A stretch of DNA of 64,000 nt from Euphorbia lathyris. Its lineage: Eukaryota; Streptophyta; Magnoliopsida; Malpighiales; Euphorbiaceae. A program made the position numbers and the translations under genes. The stretch lies in NCBI RefSeq assembly GCF_963576675.1, contig NC_088917.1, forward strand, positions 17,760,001 to 17,824,000, written 5' to 3'. Below, piece by piece: positions 52,281 through 62,991 of this stretch. Positions within the stretch are counted from its first letter, which is position 1, and the number at the start of each line of letters is the position of its first letter. The notes under the pieces were generated by a model, which was not told the origin of the DNA, did not search any database, and saw only the letters and a program-made list of their open reading frames with translations.

Positions 52281-53921
52281 ATGAGATTCAAGAAAGGAAC
52301 TAAAGTGGAGGTATTGAGCAGAAAGGATGGGTCCTTCGGTGTATGGCGGAGTGCCGAGATTCTTTCCGGCGACCAGCACAGTTTCAGTGTTATGTATGAT
52401 CATCCGCCGAACCATAATAATGAGGATCGTGTCGCGAAAGTCTCAAGCAACGCGATTAGACCTTGTCCTCCTCCTATGTTTGATTTATCCCATTGTTGGA
52501 CTCCAGGTGATCTGGTGGAGGTGTTTCAAGATTTTTCTTGGAAGACAGCGGCAATTTTGAAGGTTTTTGGCTCAGATTACTATATGGTTAAGTTAATTGG
52601 ATGTTCAAGGGAACTCCGATTGCGCAAAGTTCACATTAGGGTGCGTCGATTGTGGCAGGATGGTGAATGGATTGCGATTGGACAGGTGAGTTCGTTTTTG
52701 TTTCATCCATGTTCATTTTTTGTGTATTACTTTCATATATTGTGCTTGTTTCGGATGATCTAACATGGATGATGATGCGCCATTTAACTGATAGGGTGAG
52801 ATTTATATTTCTGATAGATTTGTTAGTATCTGATAATTACAAATAGAGGGGTTAGCTAAATTCAATCCAAGAACATGAACTTATTAAAAAACATTATGCA
52901 AGTATATGGGCTAAAATCTGGTGCTTGCTGCGGAAACCCCAATTGGTACCAATTAAAGTTGACTTAAGTGGAAAAAGTCTCAAGTTTGATTTCTACTATA
53001 CATAATGTATCTTAATTGGGAGAGACACATCCTAAAGTGTGTGTGATCGACTTGAATCAATCAATTGACTGATGATTGTATTTTGTGCTTGTTTCTATGC
53101 TTGTGTACTCATTACAATTATTCACTGCAATGCAATGGAATGTTTGAGGTTGTTGCCTAATCTTTTGCTTTTGTGCTGGCTATCATTTTCAGGGATCTCG
53201 AAACCTAGAAGATTCAAAGAAGAATAAACTTATACATTCGAGTTGTTATACGAAGATAACTACTCCAACGCTTCATGCTCAAGCAGCAGAAAATTGTCTC
53301 ACAGTTGAGAACAACACTGGTTTACAGCATTCTTGTGCCATGACAGATAGAACACTAAAGAGGGCATCGCCATTTCTGTCATCCAATGGAAAGGCCTCAA
53401 AAATTAGAGTAATGGAGAAAAAGGGTGATCGCCGAGAAGTGATGTCAAGGTGCTCAGCTTCATTCCTGAAAAAGGTAGATGCTGTTGTTTGTCCACAGGA
53501 ATGCTTTGGTGAAATCTACATGCGTGAGTCTTCTTTTCATGCAAGAAGCTTGGAACGTAATGAATCTGATACTGATGGATGCTCTGTTGCTAGCTGTAGT
53601 GTTATTAGTAATAACCCAGTTTGTAGTCCTCCTTTAGTTGGTAATGAAGATAGTGATGATGCTGAATCCTTCCTTGTGCGTCGAGATGAGGAGGGAAAAC
53701 GTTACCCCTCCGTGGAAGTTAATCTAGCTGTAAGAATCCATAGTTTAGAGTTGCATGCTTACCGTTGCACTCTGGAGGCATTATATGCTTCTGGGCCCTT
53801 AAATTGGGAACAAGAAGTAATGTTGACCAATCTTCGTATGTCACTTAATATTTCGAATGATGAACATTTGTTGGAGCTTAGGAACTTAATTTCTTTTGGA
53901 TCAAGCATTTGTATTAGGTAG
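52281..53921 (+). CDS. Agenet (plant Tudor-like) and ENT domain protein
   Basis: Two coding exons, 52281-52685 and 53193-53921, join in phase 0 (donor CAG|GTGAGT, acceptor TTTTCAG|GG) to give 377 residues. Residues 1-~135 hold tandem Agenet modules: FKKGTKVEVLSRKDGSFGVW, then WTPGDLVEVFQDFSWKTAAI and KVHIRVRRLWQDGEW. The last ~70 residues fit an ENT (EMSY N-terminal) domain: IHSLELHAYRCTLEALYASG and LNWEQEVMLTNLRMSL. The middle is charged and Ser-rich. Such proteins are thought to read histone marks or bind RNA in the nucleus. ATG 52281 begins the conserved domain, although the frame is open further 5'. It is the only intact host gene in the window. Confidence 0.9.
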
Positions 53922-54130
53922 CAGCTAATTAGAGTCCTTGATTTGTGCATTCTTTTGAGGTATTTTTCTTGTTCAAAGAGGCTCAATCATTTCTCCCGAC
54001 TTCTTATCGATGTAAGAACCCAAGATGAATATTGATACATTTTTCAGCTTATTGCTTCTGTTCAATTTGCTTTGGTTATTCCAATAATTTGTATTTCGAA
54101 AATTACGTGAGAATTCTTGTATAGTGTACT
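53922..54130 (+). other. 3' untranslated region of the Agenet/ENT gene
   Basis: T-rich sequence after the stop at 53919-53921, with AATAATTTG near 54083. The end is a guess. Confidence 0.4.
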
Positions 54131-54771
54131 TTTTTTTGGCTAACTATTGTGTTACGTGTGAGGGAGAGGCAGTTGGACCGTAGGTCAATTAGTCCAACCA
54201 TTAACACAGGTCTGAGAAAGCTTCAATAAGGAGTGTTGAATGAAATATACAATGGTTGTTCTTCCCAGATCCCAGATTATTATAGGGGACAGGGACACCT
54301 AGGCATAGGTTCTCTGTCACCCCGGGCCAGTGAACAAGCACTTGGCTTAATTGATCTATCCTAGTCCATCAGGGACTAGGAGGCGGGCATTCTGGCCTTG
54401 GGAAAGAGAGGCGGGATGTCTCCATAGGGAAGAAGCCCTATGGGCATTATGGGGCTGTCGAGCCTATAATGTGCTTTCCTTCGAGGGTCGAGGTTTAATA
54501 CACAGGGAATCTTCCCTATGGCACCACGCGGGAAATTTGACGTAGTTCAAGTTTGTTCCCGTGACATTAAGCGCCCCCCTCCACCCAAATGCCAAGTCTG
54601 TTCTACCATCATATGGTTCATTGCAAATTTGTGCGAGAATAATCTGGTATCTAGAACTGCAGTCTCTCTGCTATCTGTTAAGCTTGCATGAATATGTGAT
54701 TGATGAAATTGGCATATATGAGAGGTTTATAAAACAATAATTATTCTACTAGTTACAAGCATGAAAAAAAA
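54131..54771. other. Intergenic sequence, possible old short repeat
   Basis: 54160-54560 is more GC-rich than its surroundings and contains a short inverted pair (GGGAAGAAGCCC.../...GGGAATCTTCCC). It may be a SINE or MITE remnant. No poly(A) end or target duplication was found and no gene is seen. Confidence 0.3.
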
Positions 54772-55478
54772 GAGCTTAATACGTTAGGGTCTTACTGTAC
54801 GTGGTCAAATGATCCGATTAGCCCCTGAATTTCAGAGATCTCTTATCCAAATCTCCACTTTCCTCTATCACATAGGACTTAGGGGGGTTAATCATGTCAC
54901 TTTGAACAAGTTCAGGAGGCTAATCGGATTACTTGGCCTTGGCCAAGTATAAGGCCCCTGATTTATTAACCCAACAAAAAAGGAAATTGTTTGAGCATGT
55001 CCAGTAATGGTTAAACTGATATTTCATACAGATGTTTGAGACCTGTGTTCCCTGTTCTGAAAACCTTGTTTCATAAACCTGTATCTTGTTTCCTCTTCTT
55101 TCTATGTTCATTGGTTGAAATTTGTGTAGTTTGAAAGTCTTCATGAATATTCTGTTGTGGAGAATACTATTGATAAATCCCTTGCGTTTTCCAGGGTCAC
55201 AGTTGTGTTGGAGGCTGAATGAATTGCTTCCAAAGATTCCCCTGGCAAAATCGGAGACTCTTTGTACTCTCCAAACAACACGATTGACCTCTTCAACTTT
55301 GGAGATGTCTCATTAGCCTCCTGAACTAAATCACGTGATTAGCCTTCGATAAGTTGAAGTGCTTGTTATTTTAAGCAACTTCAAGGGGTCAATAAATCAT
55401 CTTTCAAGTTTAGGGGCTAATGAGACATCTCAAAAGTTAAGGGGGTCAATCTTTGACCAAGTACGGGTATATTAAGCC
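54772..55478. mobile_element. MITE-like element with GAGCTTAATA/TATTAAGCC ends
   Basis: The left end (GAGCTTAATACG...TACGTGGTCAAATGAT) and the inverted right end (GGCTTAATATACCCGTACTTGGTCAAAGAT) match over ~60 bp. AGGAGGCTAAT and TTAGCCCCT words recur inside on both strands. No ORF is present. This resembles common Mutator-type plant MITEs. No clean target duplication was found. Confidence 0.5.
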
Positions 55479-56387
55479 AAAGTGAAAAGAAATGGCAGCC
55501 AAGTACAGGTCATTTGAGTAACGTATGCAATTCGTAGTTTCTATCTCTTCTGTGAGCTGTCCATTTCTGTTGCTTGATAATTTATTCACTGCAAATGTAA
55601 TTTGGTTCCCAAATTGTTCAACAGATGCAGTGCTTTGACACTGAAATGCATGTAGCAAGAGTTGTTGTATGTGCAGGCGGAGGGCGAAAATAAAACACTC
55701 GGTGATCAATGGATGAAAATGTGTAAAGATTACAACTTTTTTGGGGGGACTGAGCATTGATGTCGGAATTCCGTCACTAATGAAAATTTTACGTTTAGTG
55801 AAGAAAATTTTATATTTAGCACCGAAATTTTGGCCGGAATTGTCATTTTTTTGTTTCTCTACGTCAGAGGGTCAATGGAGTCCTTTCGTGATCCCTTTAA
55901 ATCTACCCGTGGTTTTATATATAAACTAATAGATGCTTAACGTGTCGGACGTTACAAACTTACAGTTTGGAAGAAATATGGATTTGCTTGCCATCCTAGT
56001 CACCGGGAAAGGAAGATCTAATGAACGTTGAGGGACAGAGACACGAGGTTTGGGGGGCGTAGCCCCCCCACCTCGCTGCCGCCATCAGAACCACTCTATA
56101 ATAGGTGTTTTCGGCTCGCTCTGTCTTCGACATATTAAGATTGTGATGGTTAATTAGTTCATTGAATTTGTATTTAAATATAAAATCCAACTTGATTAAT
56201 ACATCATAGTGTATAAATTTCTATAAGTTCACTCACAATGATTCAATTTTATTTTCGTAGTTCAAATGTAGCTCAATTTTTGAGAAGTATTATAGTGGTA
56301 CGAATTCTGGATCAAGGAGATGATAGCATGTATATATATGCAAAAAAAATTGAGCAAATTTGATGTAGCTTCTTTTTTTTAACATAC
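55479..56387. other. Intergenic sequence without a recognised gene
   Basis: It includes the hairpin GGGGGGCGTAGCCCCCC (56051-56067) and an AAATTTT-rich palindromic stretch near 55780-55850. Nothing coding could be supported. Confidence 0.5.
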
Positions 56388-56392
56388 GATGT

Positions 56393-57132
56393 TGATAACA
56401 ACCCAAATTATTCTTGAATAAGGAATAAGGGAAAATTAATAGAAATAATGACAAACCATTATTCCTTCTAAAAGAGATATTTATACATGATTAATGTGGA
56501 ATTAATGATAATTAATGCAGGGGAGAATATGCAAATAATGAGGAAAAGGAAGGAGTTTCTAACATTATGCCATACCACGTGGACCATGGCGAGATACGCC
56601 ATAATGAGATACGCCCGATGAGAGCGAGTAGCGGAGACCCGCCATAGCTCTCAAGGAGAGCGTACATACGCCTTGACGGATCAAAGAATACGAAAAGGGA
56701 TATTCACCTTGAGAACGCCGCAAGAAGATCCGGATGGCGGATCTCCACGGTTCAGCTCAGTGAGATCCGCTGGCGAACCTATGAGGCGAATCTCCTCTTT
56801 CACCTGATTTATCACAGTAACGGCTAACCACCGACTCGGCCATAAAGACCATTAATGAGCTATCAATTAGCTAACCGCCAGGTTAAAGATAACCTGTAAC
56901 CGCCATTAATGGAGCATTAATGGAGACCTTCTAGTTGCTGAAGGTTACGACTTCCTAGCTATATATAGCCAACATCCCTAGGCTATCAAGGTACACTTTT
57001 ACTTACCCTTTGTCAATTCAGTTTGCTCTCTTGTTCTTCCTTACTGACTTTGGCATCGGAGCTTCCCCCCGTCGAACCCAACGACGCCCCCACAGGGACG
57101 GAAGACAATCGGAAATTCTCCACTAGTTATCA
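56393..57132 (+). repeat. E4 left LTR
   Basis: 740 bp, TGATAAC...GTTATCA, so its own two ends are also inverted copies of each other. TATATATAG near 56961 may be the promoter box. ATTGGTGCGGT, a primer-site-like sequence, begins at 57133. Confidence 0.95.
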
Positions 57133-58414
57133 ATTGGTGCGGTTAAGGTGGATCTCTAACAAACAGAAGATCACAAAATCTTGATTGTATAGAGTTTCAC
57201 AAAAAACAAAACAATGGAGTCAGTGGAATAGAAATCACAATCTCAAACTTTGGCTCAATCAGTACAACAAATCTATCCAAATATACAGTTCTCCATATAT
57301 TGGTAGGAAAGAGTTTTCTACATTGAATCTGGAATTTTATGATGAAAAAGATAAGTTTCCTCCCCTTTCTTATTCCATTTTTAATTTAAAAAAATTGAGA
57401 TCCCTCACTCTTATAAAGTGCTATGAATATTATTACATGTTATTATGATAAATCTAATAAACTGTGAAAGATGAAGTCATGGACACAAATCTTTCATTAA
57501 ATCTTGCATGCTTACTATATCCTCATATTTTTATGCATGACAAGTATAATATGATATTATCATTGAATTAGTACAAACGCATGTATAAGACCCGTAATCT
57601 TGGGATTTACAAAAGAAAAAAAGTCATCCATTCAATGTGATTTTGTCATTTGATATTAAAATATTATAAAAGGGCTCATGTAATTACAAATGATTTAGAT
57701 CTGGTCGGTCTTTTGGATGAACATGCATATAACTATTAGAAGAAATTACAAAAAAAATCATATTTGGTTTTTCCTTGTACAATTCACCATCTATATATGG
57801 CTTTTCTCCCATATAGTACTTTTAATATCAAAAATTCATATTTTTGAATATTGTTTTGTCAAACAGTTATTTCATTCCATTTTTTACAAGGATGTGTCTA
57901 TTCATATAAAAACTGTTTATTTGACATTGTTAGAATTTCTGTTACCAACACAAGAGACTTGAAAATATTGAGTCTATTTGTAATTATCCTGTAATTGTCC
58001 CTAACTATTAAGGCCGTTATGGGCTGATGAATTACCAAATTGGATAAACAAAACTTTCATATCCTGAGCTAACTACAAAATAGTGCAAGTGTCGGTTTCG
58101 GATCAGAACATTAATTTATGCAAAATTCTTAGGATATACATGAGAATTCCTTAAAGATTGGAGGATTGTATGTGAAGGCAGGTGAGAGCGGATTTTGAGT
58201 AATTTTCCTTACACTCCAAATTGGAGGAGAATCATGGTACATGTATTTTTCTTCCAAAATTACCCTTTCTCTTTTATTTTATTCGTACAAATGAAATGAT
58301 ATAAGAGTAATTTTATATGTAACTATATTATTAAATCATCACTTACCTTTCTTTAATTACACCTCATTCAAATGAGGCTTTAATGATCTCTGAATGCCAT
58401 TAATGTATGGATGC
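57133..58414 (+). repeat. E4 left leader arm with F-box/LRR-like fragment
   Basis: AT-rich, and repeated inverted at 60966-62246. The frame 57185-57448 includes EFSTLNLEFYDEKDKFPPLS followed by YSIFNLKKLRSLTLIKC. This resembles the leucine-rich segment of plant F-box/FBD/LRR proteins. It lacks an F-box and ends at a stop. The frame 57717-57962 is hydrophobic and not recognised. The arm end holds a small palindrome (CCTCATTCAAATGAGG). Confidence 0.6.
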
Positions 58415-59280
58415 ACAATATTAATTGCAACTAAATAGCAACTATGTAAGATATCTTGCCCAATATAGAATGTCATAACTTTTATGACGTTTAAAATAAA
58501 TATGCTATCTTGGATATTAATGCGCATTGAAATACAAAAGGATATTATTCTTAAACCATTCTCATTATGGTTATTTATTAAGAATTCATTATGATATTCA
58601 TGTGCAGTAGCAATCTTTATAGTTATGACCGTTATACGTGATATTATTATTAAAACAAGCACGATTAAAATTCTATTATGAATTTGTTTGACATATAATA
58701 TTTACTCGGTTTTATCCTTTGACTAAGTTCATTCTAGAGTCAGGGACCGACGAGAAGGAATTATTAAGTTGATTCCAAGATGAACTAAAAATTCCATAAA
58801 GAGAATTGCATCATACATGATATTTGCCAACAAGGCCAATGCAAACATTCTTTTGCTATGAAGTATGTTCCATGGATCAAGCCATTGATCCCCAAGGTAA
58901 GTGAACATAGCTTTTATGCCTTACCACAATCTTTTAATAATGGACAGAGTATGCCCCACTTCTGGAGTTCTTTCAGTGCTAACCCACAGGTACAAGGGAG
59001 TTGCTAATACTACAACCAGTGCAAACACTGATATGAAAAATAAAGCTCAATCCAAAGAAGTGTATATGCAGAGCCACTTCAGAAAAATTCATTGACTATG
59101 TCATTGGCCAAAAAGGTGAAAAGAGCGCCTAAATAAAAGCCATGCGAGGAAAAAGGTGAAAAGAGCGCCTAAATGAAAGCCCCACTATAGGTGAGAAAGA
59201 TCCAGAGGTTGAACGGGCGGATCATCGTACTAGAAAGATTGTCAACAAGCATATCAAGGTATAAAACAATTCCTAGCAGA
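58415..59280 (+). other. E4 core, left part
   Basis: 58415-58740 is AT-rich without a gene. 59105-59195 contains a duplicated ~35 bp unit (GAAAAAGGTGAAAAGAGCGCC twice, near 59114 and 59149). A weak gypsy-like character is possible but not supported by a clear motif. Confidence 0.4.
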
Positions 59281-59289
59281 ACCACCCTT

Positions 59290-59520
59290 GATGAGCAGAC
59301 CAATCTGAAGGGGAGACCTGCATTTGTATCAATCTGTCATGGATAAAGCTATATGCACCGTGGTTATTCAAGAAGAAGAAGGTCAGCAGTTCTCCATCTA
59401 TTATGTTAGCAAAATGTTGAAGGATGCGGAGACAAGATATCAGAAGCTAGATAAAATGGCTCCCACGGTTGTGACAACATCCATCCGCGTTAAACCATAT
59501 CTCCAAACATAACCTCAACA
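59290..59520 (+). pseudogene. E4 core: Tat RNase H fragment
   Basis: The frame at 59324-59512 reads MDKAICTVVIQEEEGQQFS, YYVSKMLKDAETRYQKLDKM and TSIRVKPYLQT, the RNase H that follows Tat reverse transcriptase. It lies 5' of gag and protease pieces on the same strand, the reverse of normal order. Confidence 0.75.
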
Positions 59521-60290
59521 TGATCGAGATCAAGATCAAGAACCGGCTTCACCATCATGATTCAACATTGAACACACAAATGATGAAATTGAAAGGCGAG
59601 TGTGTGCCGCTCTACATAGACAAGAGAACAATGCAGAAAGGTACGCCATCAAGTTAACATGAATTCGCCATTCACAGCACGGATCCTGGGGTACGAAGCG
59701 GACAGAATGTTTAAAGCTTCCAACTTGCCACAATATAAAAGAAAAGATTCAATATAAGCGGGACATTACATATCCCGAACCCAAAGGAGGGGAGCATGTA
59801 ACCATTTGAAGAAACGCCAAAGCGTACTACAGGTTGGCCACCATATTGGTTGACCACCACACTGAAGCTTGCTGGGAGCTGGCAAACTAGATAGCTTTGT
59901 CCAGAATAACAAATAACAAGACGACAAGCAGAAGACAGATCCCAAAAGTAAATCCAAAAGTGTCATTAATGTCATAGCAGATGGACCAGTGTATCAGCCA
60001 CCCGTGGAAAAAGCAAAAATATCAGCTCTGGATAAAACATCCCTCCATTGCTCCTTTTGCAGAAACAGGTCCAGTAATCTCTCCACATGCAGATGCATTG
60101 GTAGTAACAATGGCGATTCAAGGATGGGAGATAAAATAAAGTGAGTAAAGACACGGTCAGTTCTCGCAATGTCATCACCAAAGGTGCATTCGCCAAACTA
60201 AAGGTTGATCCGATCCAAATAGCAACAACCATTGTTGACATCATTGGAGTGACGGGTCACACTATCCAGACCAAGGGCCAGAGGTTGCAG
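59521..60290 (+). pseudogene. E4 core: Tat gag C-terminus and protease remnants
   Basis: In shifting frames, a gag-knuckle-like AKAYYRLATI...HHTEACWELAN lies near 59817-59890, ISPHADALVVTMAIQGW near 60074-60130, and a protease tail AFAKLKVDPIQI...GVTGHTIQTKGQ near 60188-60280. The order gag then protease is normal for Tat on the plus strand. Many stops are present. Confidence 0.65.
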
Positions 60291-60429
60291 CCCTAATTTC
60301 CATCCGTCGTCTGACAATGTACATTCCCACCAACAAATGAGGAGTAATGATTAGCGGGAACCAAAAGGTGGCTAAAGAGACTTATACTCGGCGTCACTAT
60401 CAATCAGCCCACAATCCAAAGAGGACGAA

Positions 60430-60700
60430 GGTGAGAAATATTAACTTGTCACTACAGCTTTGGGCGACACAGAAACGCTCCTTATTGCTGATGGAAAGCG
60501 GGTGCAGATCGTCAAAAGATTAAAACTTGAGATCCAAGAGGATGTTAAAAAAGTTCTCATTGAATCTGAAAGCATATTTACATAGGAGAATGAGATCCCC
60601 ACAGGAGTAAGCCCAGATGTGATTACTCATAAGTTAAACATCATTGAGGATGCGGTTCTAGTTGCTCAGAAAAGACGGAACCAAGGGCCTAAAAATCAGT
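60430..60700 (+). pseudogene. E4 core: Tat protease-RT junction remnant
   Basis: Reads LGDTETLLIADGKRVQIVKR, then ENEIPTGVSPDVITHKLNI, the conserved approach to reverse transcriptase in Tat elements. One stop is inside, and the sequence departs from coding after 60690. Confidence 0.7.
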
Positions 60701-60965
60701 ATTTTTACATATTCTTATATGTGCATTAAACTGTTATAGTATCCTACATTTTATAATTTATTCTTTCTCGTCATACTTCTTATATTCATTTGCCTAGCTT
60801 TTAGTGTTGAGTTACGCCCAGTGGCTGGCGAATGAAAAGTTCCACAGGCGGATCAATTACCTCAAAGATAGGACAATTGATCCCATCATGGGCGGATCCC
60901 CTTTCCACGTTCACCGCACCAATTGATAACTAGTGGAGAATTTCCGATTGTCTTCCGTCCCTGTG
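60701..60965 (-). other. E4 core, right part: primer site and 42-bp LTR end
   Basis: On the minus strand the last 42 bp of the E4 LTR (60965-60924) are followed by a primer site ATTGGTGCGGTGAACGTGG and a leader. The rest of this LTR is missing; the right arm starts at 60966 in its place. It is a third, partial LTR in the unit. Confidence 0.7.
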
Positions 60966-62246
60966 GCATCCATACATTAATGGCATTCAGAGATCATTAA
61001 AGCCTCATTTGAATGAGGTGTAATTAAAGAAAGGTAAGTGATGATTTAATAATATAGTTACATATAAAATTACTCTTATATCATTTCATTTGTACGAATA
61101 AAATAAAAGAGAAAGGGTAATTTTGGAAGAAAAATACATGTACCATGATTCTCCTCCAATTTGGAGTGTAAGGAAAATTACTCAAAATCCGCTCTCACCT
61201 ACCTTCACATACAATCCTCCAATCTTTAAAGAATTCTCATGTATATCCTAAGAATTTTGCATAAATTAATGTTCTGATCCGAAACCGACACTTGCACTAT
61301 TTTGTAGTTAGCTCAGGACATGAAAGTTTGTTTATCTAATTTGGTAATTCATCAGCCCATAACGGCCTTAATAGTTAGGGACAATTACAGGATAATTACA
61401 AATAGACTCAATATTTTCAAGTCTCTTGTGTTGGTAACAGAAATTCTAACAATGTCAAATAAACAGTTTTTATATGAATAGACACATCCTTGTAAAAAAT
61501 GGAATGAAATAACTGTTTGACAAAACAATATTCAAAAATATGAATTTTTGATATTAAAAGTACTATATGGGAGAAAAGCCATATATAGATGGTGAATTGT
61601 ACAAGGAAAAACCAAATATGATTTTTTTTGTAATTTCTTCTAATAGTTATATGCATGTTCATCCAAAAGACCGACCAGATCTAAATCATTTGTAATTACA
61701 TGAGCCCTTTTATAATATTTTAATATCAAATGACAAAATCACATTGAATGGATGACTTTTTTTCTTTTGTAAATCCCAAGATTACGGGTCTTATACATGC
61801 GTTTGTACTAATTCAATGATAATATCATATTATACTTGTCATGCATAAAAATATGAGGATATAGTAAGCATGCAAGATTTAATGAAAGATTTGTGTCCAT
61901 GACTTCATCTTTCACAGTTTATTAGATTTATCATAATAACATGTAATAATATTCATAGCACTTTATAAGAGTGAGGGATCTCAATTTTTTTAAATTAAAA
62001 ATGGAATAAGAAAGGGGAGGAAACTTATCTTTTTCATCATAAAATTCCAGATTCAATGTAGAAAACTCTTTCCTACCAATATATGGAGAACTGTATATTT
62101 GGATAGATTTGTTGTACTGATTGAGCCAAAGTTTGAGATTGTGATTTCTATTCCACTGACTCCATTGTTTTGTTTTTTGTGAAACTCTATACAATCAAGA
62201 TTTTGTGATCTTCTGTTTGTTAGAGATCCACCTTCACCGCACCAAT
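60966..62246 (-). repeat. E4 right leader arm (inverted copy)
   Basis: Reverse complement of 57133-58414 with few differences. It carries the same F-box/LRR-like frame (61931-62194) and the same hydrophobic frame (61417-61662), both identical in translation to the left copies. Confidence 0.9.
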
Positions 62247-62986
62247 TGATAACTAGTGGAGAATTTCCGATTGTCTTCCGTCCCTGTGGGGGCGTCGTTG
62301 GGTTCGACGGGGGGAAGCTCCGATGCCAAAGTCAGTAAGGAAGAACAAGAGAGTAAACTGAATTGACAAAGGGTAAGTAAAAGTGTACCTTGATAGCCTA
62401 GGGATGTAGGCTATATATAGCTAGAAAGTCGTAACCTTCAGCAACTAGAAGGTCTCCATTAATGCTCCATTAATGGCGGTTACAGGTTATCTTTAACCTG
62501 GCGGTTAGCTAATTGATAGCTCATTAATGGTCTTTATGGCCGAGTCGGTGGTTAGTCGTTACTGTGATAAATCAGGTGAAAGAGGAGATTCGCCTCATAG
62601 GTTCGCCAGCGGATCTCACTGAGCTGAACCGTGGAGATCCGCCATCCGGTTCTCCTTGCGGCGTTCTCAAGGTGAATATCCCTTTTCGTATTCTTTGATC
62701 CGTCAAGGCGTATGTACGCTCTCCTTGAGAGCTATGGTGGGTCTCCGCTACTCGCTCTCATCGGGCGTATCTCATTATGGCGTATCTCGCCATGGTCCAC
62801 GTGGTATGGCATAATGTTAAAAACTCCTTCCTTTTCCTCATTATTTGCATATTCTCCCCTGCATTAATTATCATTAATTCCACATTAATCATGTATAAAT
62901 ATCTCTTTTAGAAGGAATAATGGTTTGCCATTATTTCTATTAATTTTCCCTTATTCCTTATTCAAGAATAATTTGGATTGTTATCA
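62247..62986 (-). repeat. E4 right LTR (inverted)
   Basis: 740 bp, near-identical to the left LTR but in opposite orientation. The primer-site-like sequence lies on its inner side (62229-62246). Confidence 0.95.
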
Positions 62987-62991
62987 GATGT

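Larger units (their letters stand above)
56388..62991. mobile_element. E4: palindromic retrotransposon-derived element
   Basis: Left LTR 56393-57132 (plus) and right LTR 62247-62986 (minus) face each other. The unit is flanked by GATGT on both sides (56388-56392, 62987-62991). Each LTR is followed inward by a primer-site sequence and ~1.28 kb of matching leader, so arms 56393-58414 and 60966-62986 are 2.02 kb inverted repeats with few differences. The 2.55 kb core holds out-of-order Tat gag/pol pieces and a 42-bp third LTR end. The shared target duplication indicates that the whole unit integrated as one molecule. No full set of retrotransposon genes is present. Confidence 0.85.

Noticed and set aside
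57717..57962. Hydrophobic 81-residue frame, also at 61417-61662, as a possible membrane protein
   Set aside because: AT-rich DNA readily gives Ile/Phe-rich frames. It is duplicated only because of the E4 arms, and no family is recognised.
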